This document shows positions 1-7,299 of a stretch of 55,908 nt of DNA, in pieces. Position 1 is the stretch's first letter. Every line of letters starts with the position of its first letter. Below the pieces are notes generated by a model. That model saw only the letters and a program-made list of their open reading frames with translations. It did no database searches and had not been told where the DNA came from. Source of the DNA: Bacteroidota bacterium (GTDB taxonomy: Bacteria > Bacteroidota > Bacteroidia > Bacteroidales > VadinHA17); NCBI GenBank assembly GCA_011049175.1, contig DSCJ01000003.1:1-55908 (forward strand), given 5' to 3'. Made by a program: the position numbers and the translations under genes.

Positions 1-811
1 CTCGCTGGATTTCGACCGGGAAGGGGTTCCCGAAATACCGCCCCTGGGAAGAAAACAGGAAATAAAGCCTCCGCAGATCGATATCAATACCGGGTACAAT
101 CCTTTTTCCCCTCCGGGGAACACTCCTTCGCGCACCGAACGGCCCCCGGCCGGATGGGAAAGCTTGTATGAAGGGCTATCGCCCCAGCCATCCCTGTATG
201 AAAGGACACATGCGGGGGAAGAACCATTTTCAGGGGAAGCGGAAAGCTTGGGCACCCAATTTTACCAGTTCAAAAACCGGTATATTTTCACACCGGTTAA
301 ATCCGGCCTGATGATCATCGATCAGAAACGGGCCCACGAGCGGATTTTATATGAAACTTTCCTGAACAACCTGGAGCAGTCGGTGCAGGTTTCCCAGAAA
401 AATCTTTTTCCGGTGACACTGGAACTGGAAGCAGGCGATCATGCCCTGCTGATGGAAATGCACGAATCGCTGAAACGGCTTGGGTTCGAAATACGCAACC
501 TGGGGCACAGCAATATCCTGGTGGAAGGAGTTCCGGAGTATGCCAGGCACGTTGACCTGAAACCCTTTATTGAACATTTGCTTGAATCCTATAAAAGCAC
601 AGGCAGAGATACAGAGGCAGGTCCGCATGAGAAAATTGCGCGTTCGCTGGCAGCAGCTTCGGCCATCCCTTACGGAAAACCTCTTACCCAGGAAGAAATG
701 CAGCATCTGATAGACAGCCTTTTTGCCTGCCAATCCCCGAATCATACACCGGGCGGAAAGACCATCGTATTTATTCTGCCCGTACATGAAATGGAAAAAT
801 GGTTCAGGTAA
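1..811 (+). CDS. mutL: DNA mismatch repair protein MutL, C-terminal part (5' truncated)
   Basis: The reading frame is open from base 2 to the TAA ending at 811 and enters from outside the window, so about 269 C-terminal residues are visible. It holds the end of the linker (a PPQIDINTGYNPF stretch seen in Bacteroidota MutL) and the MutL C-terminal dimerisation/endonuclease domain. The metal-binding motif DQHAxxExxxxE of endonuclease-type MutL appears as DQKRAHERILYE (bases 320-355), so the usual His is Lys. The late motif ACQSPNHTPGGK before a hydrophobic strand matches the family's C-terminal metal-site region. MutL couples mismatch recognition by MutS to strand incision and removal. The first Met in frame (164) is internal and is not the start. 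Confidence 0.93.
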   Translation, partial: SLDFDREGVPEIPPLGRKQEIKPPQIDINTGYNPFSPPGNTPSRTERPPAGWESLYEGLSPQPSLYERTHAGEEPFSGEAESLGTQFYQFKNRYIFTPVKSGLMIIDQKRAHERILYETFLNNLEQSVQVSQKNLFPVTLELEAGDHALLMEMHESLKRLGFEIRNLGHSNILVEGVPEYARHVDLKPFIEHLLESYKSTGRDTEAGPHEKIARSLAAASAIPYGKPLTQEEMQHLIDSLFACQSPNHTPGGKTIVFILPVHEMEKWFR

Positions 812-864
812 CCTGGAAACGGTTTGATCCTGACATTTTGTCCCATTTTGAACCGGGGAAAACG

Positions 865-872
865 TATATTTG
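865..872 (+). promoter_or_regulatory. Bacteroidota -7 promoter box for the rhomboid genes
   Basis: TATATTTG matches TAnnTTTG exactly and lies 47 bases before the ATG at 920. It argues that the rhomboid gene starts at 920 and not at the TTG at 824, which lies upstream of this box. No well-spaced -33 TTTG is visible; the nearest is at 837-840, 24 bases upstream. Confidence 0.5.
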
Positions 873-919
873 TTGTTTGGTCTGGTCCTTGTGGAAAAAC
901 TAACTCAAAAATAACTGGT

Positions 920-1738
920 ATGCAATACAGGCCTCCATCCATGAACGTCACCCCGCCGGTTGTTAAAAACCTGCTGATCATCAACATTTTAATGCTGGTT
1001 ATCACCTGGGTATTCGCCACCCGATTCAATTTCGACCTGGTGAAGATCATGGGGTTATACTATCCCGGCTCGGAAAATTTCAGGCCTTACCAGTTTGCCA
1101 CACACATGTTCATGCATGGAGGATTCATGCACCTTTTCTTTAATATGTTTGCCCTGTGGATGTTTGGCAGGATTCTGGAAAGCGTATGGGGCGGGCAGCG
1201 GTTTCTACTGTATTATTTTGTTACCGGCCTGGGGGCCGCCGGCCTGCATACCCTTGTAAACTGGATAGAAATCTCCTCGGTACAGAACGCATTTGAAGCT
1301 TTTGCTGCCAACCCAAATCCCGATGCCTACGCTGCCTTTATCAACAAGCACATCAACAACCCCAATCCGGCGGTGTATGATTTTATCCGGTCGTGGGCCA
1401 ATAATCCCGGCAGCAGCAGCTATGCACAAACCGCCATCAGCAATCTGTCAGGATATATCGAACGGATCATGAACGTTCCCACAGTGGGTGCTTCCGGAGC
1501 TGTTTTCGGGGTTTTGCTGGCTTTCGGCATGCTGTTCCCCAATACCCAGCTCATGTTACTTTTCCCGCCCATTCCCATCAAGGCCAAGTGGCTGGTCATT
1601 GGATACGGCATACTGGAAGTATGGCTTGGATTTACCCAGCCTGGAAGCAATGTAGCACATTTTGCCCATATCGGGGGAATGATATTCGGATTTTTCCTGA
1701 TCAAGTACTGGAACAAAAGAAAGAAAACCTTTTTTTAG
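920..1738 (+). CDS. Rhomboid-family intramembrane serine protease
   Basis: This is a 272-residue polytopic membrane protein of the rhomboid family, which cleaves other membrane proteins within or next to the bilayer. The catalytic serine motif GASGAVFG (Ser about 192) and the catalytic His in AHIGG (His about 250) are both present, so the protease should be active. The HGGFMHLFFNMFALW segment is the conserved rhomboid helix-2 signature. Between the second and third helices there is an inserted hydrophilic stretch rich in Asn, Pro and Ala (about residues 105-180) that most bacterial rhomboids lack. ATG 920 is preferred to TTG 824 because a promoter box lies between them and because MQYRPP then leads straight into the first helix. 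A second rhomboid follows nine bases after the stop. Confidence 0.93.
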   Translation: MQYRPPSMNVTPPVVKNLLIINILMLVITWVFATRFNFDLVKIMGLYYPGSENFRPYQFATHMFMHGGFMHLFFNMFALWMFGRILESVWGGQRFLLYYFVTGLGAAGLHTLVNWIEISSVQNAFEAFAANPNPDAYAAFINKHINNPNPAVYDFIRSWANNPGSSSYAQTAISNLSGYIERIMNVPTVGASGAVFGVLLAFGMLFPNTQLMLLFPPIPIKAKWLVIGYGILEVWLGFTQPGSNVAHFAHIGGMIFGFFLIKYWNKRKKTFF

Positions 1739-1747
1739 CAGATCGAC

Positions 1748-2632
1748 ATGAACGTGTGGGAGGAAATAAAACGGATCTTCAGCCATGCCAATGCCCTCAG
1801 CAAATTGATATATATCAACATTGCGGTATTTCTTGCCGTCAATATTGTATATGTTTTCATTTTTCTGCTGAATGTGAAGGATCCCGCCTGGGCTCCTGTG
1901 AACTGGCTGGCGGTTCCTGCCGACCCGGGAACCCTGGTCAGGAAACCCTGGACCCTGTTTACCTACATGTTTCTGCATGAGCAGTTTCTGCACATTCTGT
2001 TCAATATGCTGTGGTTGTTCTGGTTCGGAAGGATATTCCTGGAATACCTCGATCCGAAACGACTGTTGAACGTGTACCTGCTGGGTGGTCTGGCAGGTGC
2101 TTTTCTGTATATTTTTTCCTTTAATGTATTCCCTGTATTTGATGCCGGCCGGGAAGCATCGGTAGCCCTGGGTGCTTCGGCTGCAGTATACGCCATAGTC
2201 ATTGCCATGGCCGCCTATGTTCCAAATTATACGGTATATGTCTTTCTGATCGGACCGGTCAAAATCAAGTATATCGCCATGGTAGTGGTTTTATTCGACA
2301 TACTGAGCATACCCTCTATCAATGCAGGCGGGCACATTGCCCATCTGGGAGGGGGTTTGTTCGGCCTGCTTTTTGCCCTGAAATACCGGCAGGGAAAAGA
2401 CCTGACGCGCTGGTTCGGCAAAATGATGGATTCGATCGGAACTTTTTTCAAGCCCCGCCCGCGGGTCAGGGTAACATATAAAAAATCTGAGTCGGACATG
2501 GAATTCAGAAAAAGAAAGGCAGATGAGCAGAAAGAAATCGACCGGATTCTTGATAAGATTGCAAAAGGCGGATACGAAAGCCTCACGCGGGAAGAAAAGG
2601 AAATCCTTTTCAGGATGAGTAATAAACCCTGA
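1748..2632 (+). CDS. Rhomboid-family protease with C-terminal DUF6576-like tail
   Basis: This is the second rhomboid in tandem (294 residues). The catalytic serine lies in GASAAVYA (Ser144; the fourth motif residue is Ala where the upstream copy has Gly). The catalytic His is in HIAHLGGG (His199, with His196 nearby), so it is probably active. The membrane domain covers about residues 20-220. A basic soluble tail follows, ending in an acidic helix pair (IDRILDKIAKGGYESLT, then REEKEILF), the pattern of the DUF6576 tail attached to Bacteroidota rhomboids. The two rhomboids differ widely in sequence, which points to an old pair and not a recent duplication. They are almost certainly co-transcribed. 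Confidence 0.92.
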   Translation: MNVWEEIKRIFSHANALSKLIYINIAVFLAVNIVYVFIFLLNVKDPAWAPVNWLAVPADPGTLVRKPWTLFTYMFLHEQFLHILFNMLWLFWFGRIFLEYLDPKRLLNVYLLGGLAGAFLYIFSFNVFPVFDAGREASVALGASAAVYAIVIAMAAYVPNYTVYVFLIGPVKIKYIAMVVVLFDILSIPSINAGGHIAHLGGGLFGLLFALKYRQGKDLTRWFGKMMDSIGTFFKPRPRVRVTYKKSESDMEFRKRKADEQKEIDRILDKIAKGGYESLTREEKEILFRMSNKP

Positions 2633-2713
2633 ATTGTTGAAAAAACATGGCCTGGAAAGTCCCATCTTTATTCATCCCTTATTATTTTTAATTTTTTCAG
2701 AAATATATACCGG

Positions 2714-3811
2714 GTGAAAAAGGCCATCTATCATATCCTGGTTTACATCCACTGGTTCTTTCTGGGATCGCTGGGGCTGTCCTATCTTTCCGTTCTGGTT
2801 TCTCCGGAAGTATGCTGGCCCCTGGCTTTTTTCGGGCTGGCCTATCCCGTATTCCTGGCAATCAATCTGGCATTTCTGTTTTTCTGGGCGATTCGGAGGC
2901 AACTGCTGTTTTTCTCCTCTTTTATCATTATCCTGGCCGGCTGGAATTACCATCAGTCATTTTTCAGGATCAGTTTCCGTGAATCAACCGTTCCGCAGGA
3001 TAAAAACGGTATCAAGGTACTTTCATACAATGTACGGATGTTCAATTACTATTCATGGGAAGAATCGCCACAGACCCTGGAAGAAATTCTCCGTTTTATC
3101 CTGTCGCAGAATGCAGGTGTTCTCTGTTTCCAGGAATTCTATTATTCCGGAAACAGTGATTTTTCACAACAGAATATCACCGGCACCCTGGGAAAGGAAC
3201 GTTACATGCATCTGACACCCGAGGGAAAGCGGAGTGAAGATCTCTATGCCGGGCTGGCCACATTCAGCTCCCTGCCTATCATTAACCAGGCCAGTATTGT
3301 TTTTCCCAACACACGGAACATCTGCATTTACACCGATGTTTTATGGAACGGCGATACCGTTCGTATTTACAACAACCATCTGCAATCGATCAGTCTGAGG
3401 AAAAGCAACCGGCGTTTCATCAAAAATTTTGATCCCCTGGGTGATGATGAAAATCTGGAGAAACTGAAAGACATCTCCTTCCGTTTAAAGCATGCTTTTG
3501 TTGAACGGGCCAAACAGGCCAGGATCATCAGTGAACACATCCGCAAATGCCCATACCCGGTAATCGTCTGCGGAGATTTCAACGATACACCCATTTCCTA
3601 TGCCTATTTCCAGATGAAAAAAGGACTGACGGACGCTTTCACAGGATCAGGAGAAGGTTTTGGAAATACATACCGGGGAAATTTCCCTTCGTACCGCATA
3701 GATTATATCCTGCACAGCAAAGACTTACAATCGGTAAGGTTTCAGCGCCACCGGGTACCCCTTTCCGATCACTACCCCGTTTCCTGTGTCATTCACAAGG
3801 CAGATGAGTAA
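2714..3811 (+). CDS. Membrane-anchored endonuclease/exonuclease/phosphatase family protein
   Basis: This 365-residue protein has three hydrophobic helices at the N-terminus (about residues 5-90), followed by an endonuclease/exonuclease/phosphatase (EEP) domain. Family motifs are in order: LSYNVRMFNYY (metal-site Asn), FQEFYY (metal-binding Glu), CGDFNDTP (catalytic Asp and Asn), YRIDYIL and LSDHYPV (catalytic Asp-His). These are the full active-site set of Mg2+-dependent phosphodiesterases. The substrate cannot be read from sequence; phosphodiester or lipid head-group hydrolysis at the membrane face is as likely as a nuclease. The start is GTG at 2714, 81 bases after the rhomboid stop, and operon membership with the rhomboids is likely. 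Confidence 0.88.
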   Translation: MKKAIYHILVYIHWFFLGSLGLSYLSVLVSPEVCWPLAFFGLAYPVFLAINLAFLFFWAIRRQLLFFSSFIIILAGWNYHQSFFRISFRESTVPQDKNGIKVLSYNVRMFNYYSWEESPQTLEEILRFILSQNAGVLCFQEFYYSGNSDFSQQNITGTLGKERYMHLTPEGKRSEDLYAGLATFSSLPIINQASIVFPNTRNICIYTDVLWNGDTVRIYNNHLQSISLRKSNRRFIKNFDPLGDDENLEKLKDISFRLKHAFVERAKQARIISEHIRKCPYPVIVCGDFNDTPISYAYFQMKKGLTDAFTGSGEGFGNTYRGNFPSYRIDYILHSKDLQSVRFQRHRVPLSDHYPVSCVIHKADE

Positions 3812-3861
3812 ACAAATCCCATGAAGGGATGAATTAATTTTCCCCGCAAGGCATCTTCCGG

Positions 3862-4821
3862 TCAAAACGGAAGGCGGGTCAGATCAACATTCCCGCCCGA
3901 AACAATCAATCCCACTTTTCGGTTTCTGAATACTTCCGGATGGTCGAGCACTACCGCCAGGGGAACGGCAGCAGATGGCTCGGCCACTATCTTCATCCTT
4001 TCCCATATCAGGCGCATGGCTGCCACAATGGAATCTTCCGAGCAGGTCAGGATATCGTCAACCTTTTTGCTGATTACGGCAAAAGTGAGCGGACCCAGGC
4101 TTGTAAGCAATCCGTCGGCGATGGTCCGGGGACTGACCGAAGGAACAATTTCCCCTTTTTGCAGGGAGCGAAAGGCATCATCCGCCCCGGCAGGTTCCGC
4201 ACCGTAAATGATGATTTCCGGTTTGAGCCCTCTGGCAGCCACGGCAGTGCCACTTAACAAACCTCCCCCGCCCACAGGCGGCATCACGACCTCCAGTTCC
4301 GGAACCTGTTCAAGGAACTCCAGGGTGGCCGTACCCTGACCGCATACCACCTCAAAATTGTTGTAGGGATGAACAAACCTTGCCCCCGTTTCAGCCACCA
4401 CTTCCTCCAGTGAAGACTCCCTGGCCTGCAGGGTAGGCTCACAGAAGGTAATATTTGCCCCGTAGCCTGCCACCGCTTTCTTTTTGATCACCGGCGAGTT
4501 TTCGGGCATCACAATATAAGCGGGAATTCCTCTCAGGGAGGCAGCCAGGGCCAGAGCGGCCGCATGGTTCCCCGAGGAATGCGTGGCTACCCCCCGTGCC
4601 GCTTCTTCTTCCCTCAGCCTCATCACAGCATGGGTGGCCCCCCTGAACTTAAAAGCTCCCACTTTCTGGAAATTCTCGCATTTGAAAAACAAATCGGCGC
4701 CGGCAATCTGGTTAATCGCCTTAGAGGTAAACACAGGCGTACGGTGAACATAATTTCTGATCCGCAGGTAAGCAGCCCGGATATCCTCCAGAGCCGGGAC
4801 ATTTTCCGGAACCTGTTCCAT
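3862..4821 (-). CDS. PLP-dependent serine/threonine dehydratase or racemase-like enzyme
   Basis: This 319-residue fold-type II PLP enzyme belongs to the threonine dehydratase / serine racemase / threo-3-hydroxyaspartate ammonia-lyase group. The PLP lysine is Lys58 in GAFKFRGA. SSGNHAAALALAA binds the substrate carboxylate, and PPVGGGGLLSG is the tetraglycine loop that holds the PLP phosphate. There is no C-terminal ACT regulatory domain, so it is not a classical feedback-inhibited biosynthetic IlvA. Length and motifs fit the catabolic or racemase-type enzymes. Its start lies two bases after the stop of the upstream gene (4824), so translation is probably coupled. It sits beyond the terminator of the ilv-leu-glt operon, so a role in making 2-oxobutanoate for isoleucine is possible but not shown. 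Confidence 0.87.
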   Translation of the reverse strand: MEQVPENVPALEDIRAAYLRIRNYVHRTPVFTSKAINQIAGADLFFKCENFQKVGAFKFRGATHAVMRLREEEAARGVATHSSGNHAAALALAASLRGIPAYIVMPENSPVIKKKAVAGYGANITFCEPTLQARESSLEEVVAETGARFVHPYNNFEVVCGQGTATLEFLEQVPELEVVMPPVGGGGLLSGTAVAARGLKPEIIIYGAEPAGADDAFRSLQKGEIVPSVSPRTIADGLLTSLGPLTFAVISKKVDDILTCSEDSIVAAMRLIWERMKIVAEPSAAVPLAVVLDHPEVFRNRKVGLIVSGGNVDLTRLPF

Positions 4822-4823
4822 GA

Positions 4824-5597
4824 TTATTGATTCATTCGGTGTTTGATCATCATGTATTGCCTGAACCAGTATTTAATCTGTCGAATAATATCATAGGAGG
4901 GTGTTTCGGGTGTAAACCAGGCCCGCTGGTTACAGAATATGATGAAATCATCGAGTTCCTTCCCTGTAAGACCCGTGGTACGTGCAATCACCTCCCGGTT
5001 GTATTTGCGGTAAATCAGGATCTGCCTGGCTTCAATCGCCTCGATTTCCCGCAGGCGCTTGAGGGAAGCATCATACCGGGAAGGCAATGAGAATGTAATA
5101 CCTGTGGGGATCTCATAGGCTTCCATTGCTACTTCTTTCGCCTCTTCCCTGATTTCCCTTTTCAGCTGCTCCTCTTCGGTTTCAGGAACACGAAGTTTCC
5201 TCACCTTGTCCTGAAACTGTTCCCAGGTTCCCAGGACAAACACCTCCACCTCATCAATGGGATATGAGCGTTCCTGTAAAAATATCCGTGTCCGGAAGGG
5301 ACTGACCGAAACATAAATGGGAAGAACAAACTGCTGTGATTCATACCCGATGGCGGATACCACCAGGGTATCCATATGACTCATCTGTATGGTAAAATGA
5401 CCCAGAGAATCGGTAACGGTTCCCCACATTCTGTTCTTATTGACTACGTGGGCAAACGGAACCGGTTCTTTGCTCTTCACCCCGATCAGCTGTCCTTCCA
5501 CCGTGATCAGAGGGAAAAGCGTATCCGACTGAGGAAAAACCGGCTTCCCCAGTCCGGCCAGCAGAAAGAAAAGAACTAAAGCTGACCTGGTTTCCAT
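4824..5597 (-). CDS. Secreted hypothetical protein with carboxypeptidase-regulatory-like domain
   Basis: The protein has 257 residues when started at ATG 5597, where a signal-like hydrophobic stretch (SALVLFFLLAGLG) begins. The longer frame to 5663 would add an unlikely polar leader and would start upstream of a promoter-like box. After the signal comes a beta-sandwich domain resembling CarboxypepD_reg-like modules (VEGQLIGV, then PVPFAHVV, then GTVTDSLGHF), as often found in exported Bacteroidota proteins. The C-terminal half is rich in Glu/Arg/Lys and predicted helical. The function is unknown to me. It is translated immediately before the PLP enzyme, with a two-base gap. Confidence 0.72.
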   Translation of the reverse strand: METRSALVLFFLLAGLGKPVFPQSDTLFPLITVEGQLIGVKSKEPVPFAHVVNKNRMWGTVTDSLGHFTIQMSHMDTLVVSAIGYESQQFVLPIYVSVSPFRTRIFLQERSYPIDEVEVFVLGTWEQFQDKVRKLRVPETEEEQLKREIREEAKEVAMEAYEIPTGITFSLPSRYDASLKRLREIEAIEARQILIYRKYNREVIARTTGLTGKELDDFIIFCNQRAWFTPETPSYDIIRQIKYWFRQYMMIKHRMNQ

Positions 5598-5633
5598 ATC
5601 TTCTGCAACAGCTTCTCTATTATAACAAGGGAC

Positions 5634-5641
5634 TAAAGATA
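5634..5641 (-). promoter_or_regulatory. Near-consensus -7 box for the 5597 gene
   Basis: On the minus strand the sequence reads TATCTTTA, seven of eight matches to TAnnTTTG, 36 bases before ATG 5597. It supports that start over the one at 5663. Confidence 0.35.
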
Positions 5642-5698
5642 AATCCCCCGAGGCATTTTTCATAAAATCCCAGGATGAATGTATACAGATTTGAGGCC

Positions 5699-5729
5699 AA
5701 AAAAAAATCCGGCGGGTTGTTTTGCCGGA
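5699..5729 (-). terminator. Intrinsic terminator after gltD
   Basis: On the minus strand, 94 bases past the gltD stop, a TCCGGC/GCCGGA stem (5708-5713 with 5724-5729) with a ten-base loop is followed by nine T. It closes the ilv-leu-gltBD transcription unit. Confidence 0.75.
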
Positions 5730-5823
5730 ATTCCGAGTTTTTTACTTTTCACCGGCCGGAAGTTTTTCTCCCCGGGCCGGTTTTTCAACCGGAAAATTTA
5801 CACCACCAGGCAGTTCAACTTGG

Positions 5824-7266
5824 TTAATCTTTCTTTTCCATGTAGTGCCCGGAAATAAACCGGTGTACTTCCTCTGCCACCTGCATGGCTCCGGCCATGG
5901 CTTTTACCACCAGGCTGGCTCCGATAACCGCATCCCCTGCAGCGAACAAACCCGGAATATTGGTCATGTATTTCTCATTTACCCGAATGTGGGGATTGCC
6001 TCCGGGTTTTCCCTTCAGCTCCTTCGGTAACCCGTCAAATACCGGAGAAATAAATCCCACAGCCAGCAGAACCAGGTCGGCCGCTAACCGTTGTTCCGAG
6101 CCAGCTGTTTTTCCCATACACCATTGACCGGTTTCCTCACGTGTCCACCTGACAGGCTCCAGGCGAACCGCCTGTACACCCTGCTTGTTACCTTCGAAAG
6201 CTACCGTTTTCATGCTCCATAAACGCCGGCATCCTTCCTCGTGGGAAGAGGAAGTTCTTAAAATTTCAGGCCAGAAAGGCCAGTGATTGTCTGGAGGCCT
6301 GGACATTGGAGGCCTGGGGAGGATTTCTACCTGGGTAACCGAGGCAGCATTTTGCCTGATGGCCGTACCCACACAATCCGAACCCGTATCACCCCCACCT
6401 ATCACCACAACATGTTTCCCGGCGGCATGAATCCGCTGTTCATCAGGGATATCCATGCCCGCGTTCACTTTGTTTTGCTGCACCAGGTAATCCATGGCAA
6501 AATGAATCCCCTGAAGCTTTCGTCCCGGCACAAGCACATCCCTGGGCCGTCCGGTACCGATAGCCAGTACCACAGCATCATATTCCTCCATCAGAAGTGA
6601 AACGGATACATCCCTGCCCACACAGATTCCTGTACGGAAAACAATGCCTTCGGCCTGCAATATTTCCAGCCGCCGGTCAATGAAACGCTTATTCAGCTTG
6701 AAATCGGGAATACCGTAACGCAGGAGCCCTCCAGGCCTGGACTCCTTCTCCAAAACATCCACCGAGTGGCTCATTCTGTTCAATCTCACCGATAGAGTGA
6801 GACCCGCCGGGCCGGAACCCACCACAGCCACTTTCTTGCCTGTCCTGTACTTCGGGGGCCGGGGAGTAATCCATCCCCGTTCAAAAGCTTTTTCCACCAC
6901 GGCCGCCTCGTTTTCCCGGATGGTTACCGCTTCGTTATGTATGGCCAGCACGCATGATTTCTCACAGAGAGCGGGACACACCCGTCCGGTAAATTCAGGA
7001 AATTCGTTGCTCAGGTGCAACATTTCGGAAGCTTCTTTCCAGTTGTTTCTGAAAAGGGCATCCTGCCACTCCGGTATATGCGGAGCCAGGGGGCATGCCC
7101 AGTGGCAAAAAGGCACCCCGCAGTCCATGCAGCGGGAGGCCTGCAGTTTTCTGTCCTCGGGGTTCAGTGTCTGCTCCACTTCCCCGAAATCATCAATGCG
7201 TTCTTTCACCGGCCGGTTTCCGGCTTCCTTTCGACCGACCTTTAAAAAACCTAACGGATCACCCAT
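5824..7266 (-). CDS. gltD: Glutamate synthase, small subunit
   Basis: This 480-residue FAD/NAD(P)H-binding subunit passes electrons from NADPH (or NADH) to the large subunit GltB. The N-terminal ferredoxin-like domain has Cys46, Cys49, Cys54 and Cys58 (CMDCGVPFCHWAC), and a second group lies in RVCPALCEKSC for the low-potential 4Fe-4S clusters. Dinucleotide folds follow: VAVVGSGPAGL for FAD and VVVIGGGDTGSD for the pyridine nucleotide. Length matches the bacterial family. It is the last gene of the eleven-gene operon, 33 bases after gltB, and is followed by an intrinsic terminator. Confidence 0.97.
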   Translation of the reverse strand: MGDPLGFLKVGRKEAGNRPVKERIDDFGEVEQTLNPEDRKLQASRCMDCGVPFCHWACPLAPHIPEWQDALFRNNWKEASEMLHLSNEFPEFTGRVCPALCEKSCVLAIHNEAVTIRENEAAVVEKAFERGWITPRPPKYRTGKKVAVVGSGPAGLTLSVRLNRMSHSVDVLEKESRPGGLLRYGIPDFKLNKRFIDRRLEILQAEGIVFRTGICVGRDVSVSLLMEEYDAVVLAIGTGRPRDVLVPGRKLQGIHFAMDYLVQQNKVNAGMDIPDEQRIHAAGKHVVVIGGGDTGSDCVGTAIRQNAASVTQVEILPRPPMSRPPDNHWPFWPEILRTSSSHEEGCRRLWSMKTVAFEGNKQGVQAVRLEPVRWTREETGQWCMGKTAGSEQRLAADLVLLAVGFISPVFDGLPKELKGKPGGNPHIRVNEKYMTNIPGLFAAGDAVIGASLVVKAMAGAMQVAEEVHRFISGHYMEKKD

Positions 7267-7299
7267 TTTCCCAGGATTGTTTCATAAAAAAACCATCGA

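Noticed and set aside
824-919. Extension of the first rhomboid to TTG 824
   Set aside because: The added residues have no rhomboid character and the start would lie upstream of the TATATTTG promoter box.
3816-3836. Short ATCCC/GGGAT hairpin between the convergent EEP and PLP-enzyme genes
   Set aside because: Five base pairs and a broken T-run are too weak to call a terminator.
3862-4821. Naming the PLP enzyme ilvA as part of the ilv pathway
   Set aside because: It lacks the regulatory ACT domain and is separated from the ilv operon by a terminator; serine racemase or hydroxyaspartate ammonia-lyase activity is equally possible.
5752-5779. CCGGCC/GGCCGG inverted repeat with TTTTT to its right
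   Set aside because: The T-run is on the plus strand, but the genes on both sides read minus; a better-placed terminator exists at 5699-5729.
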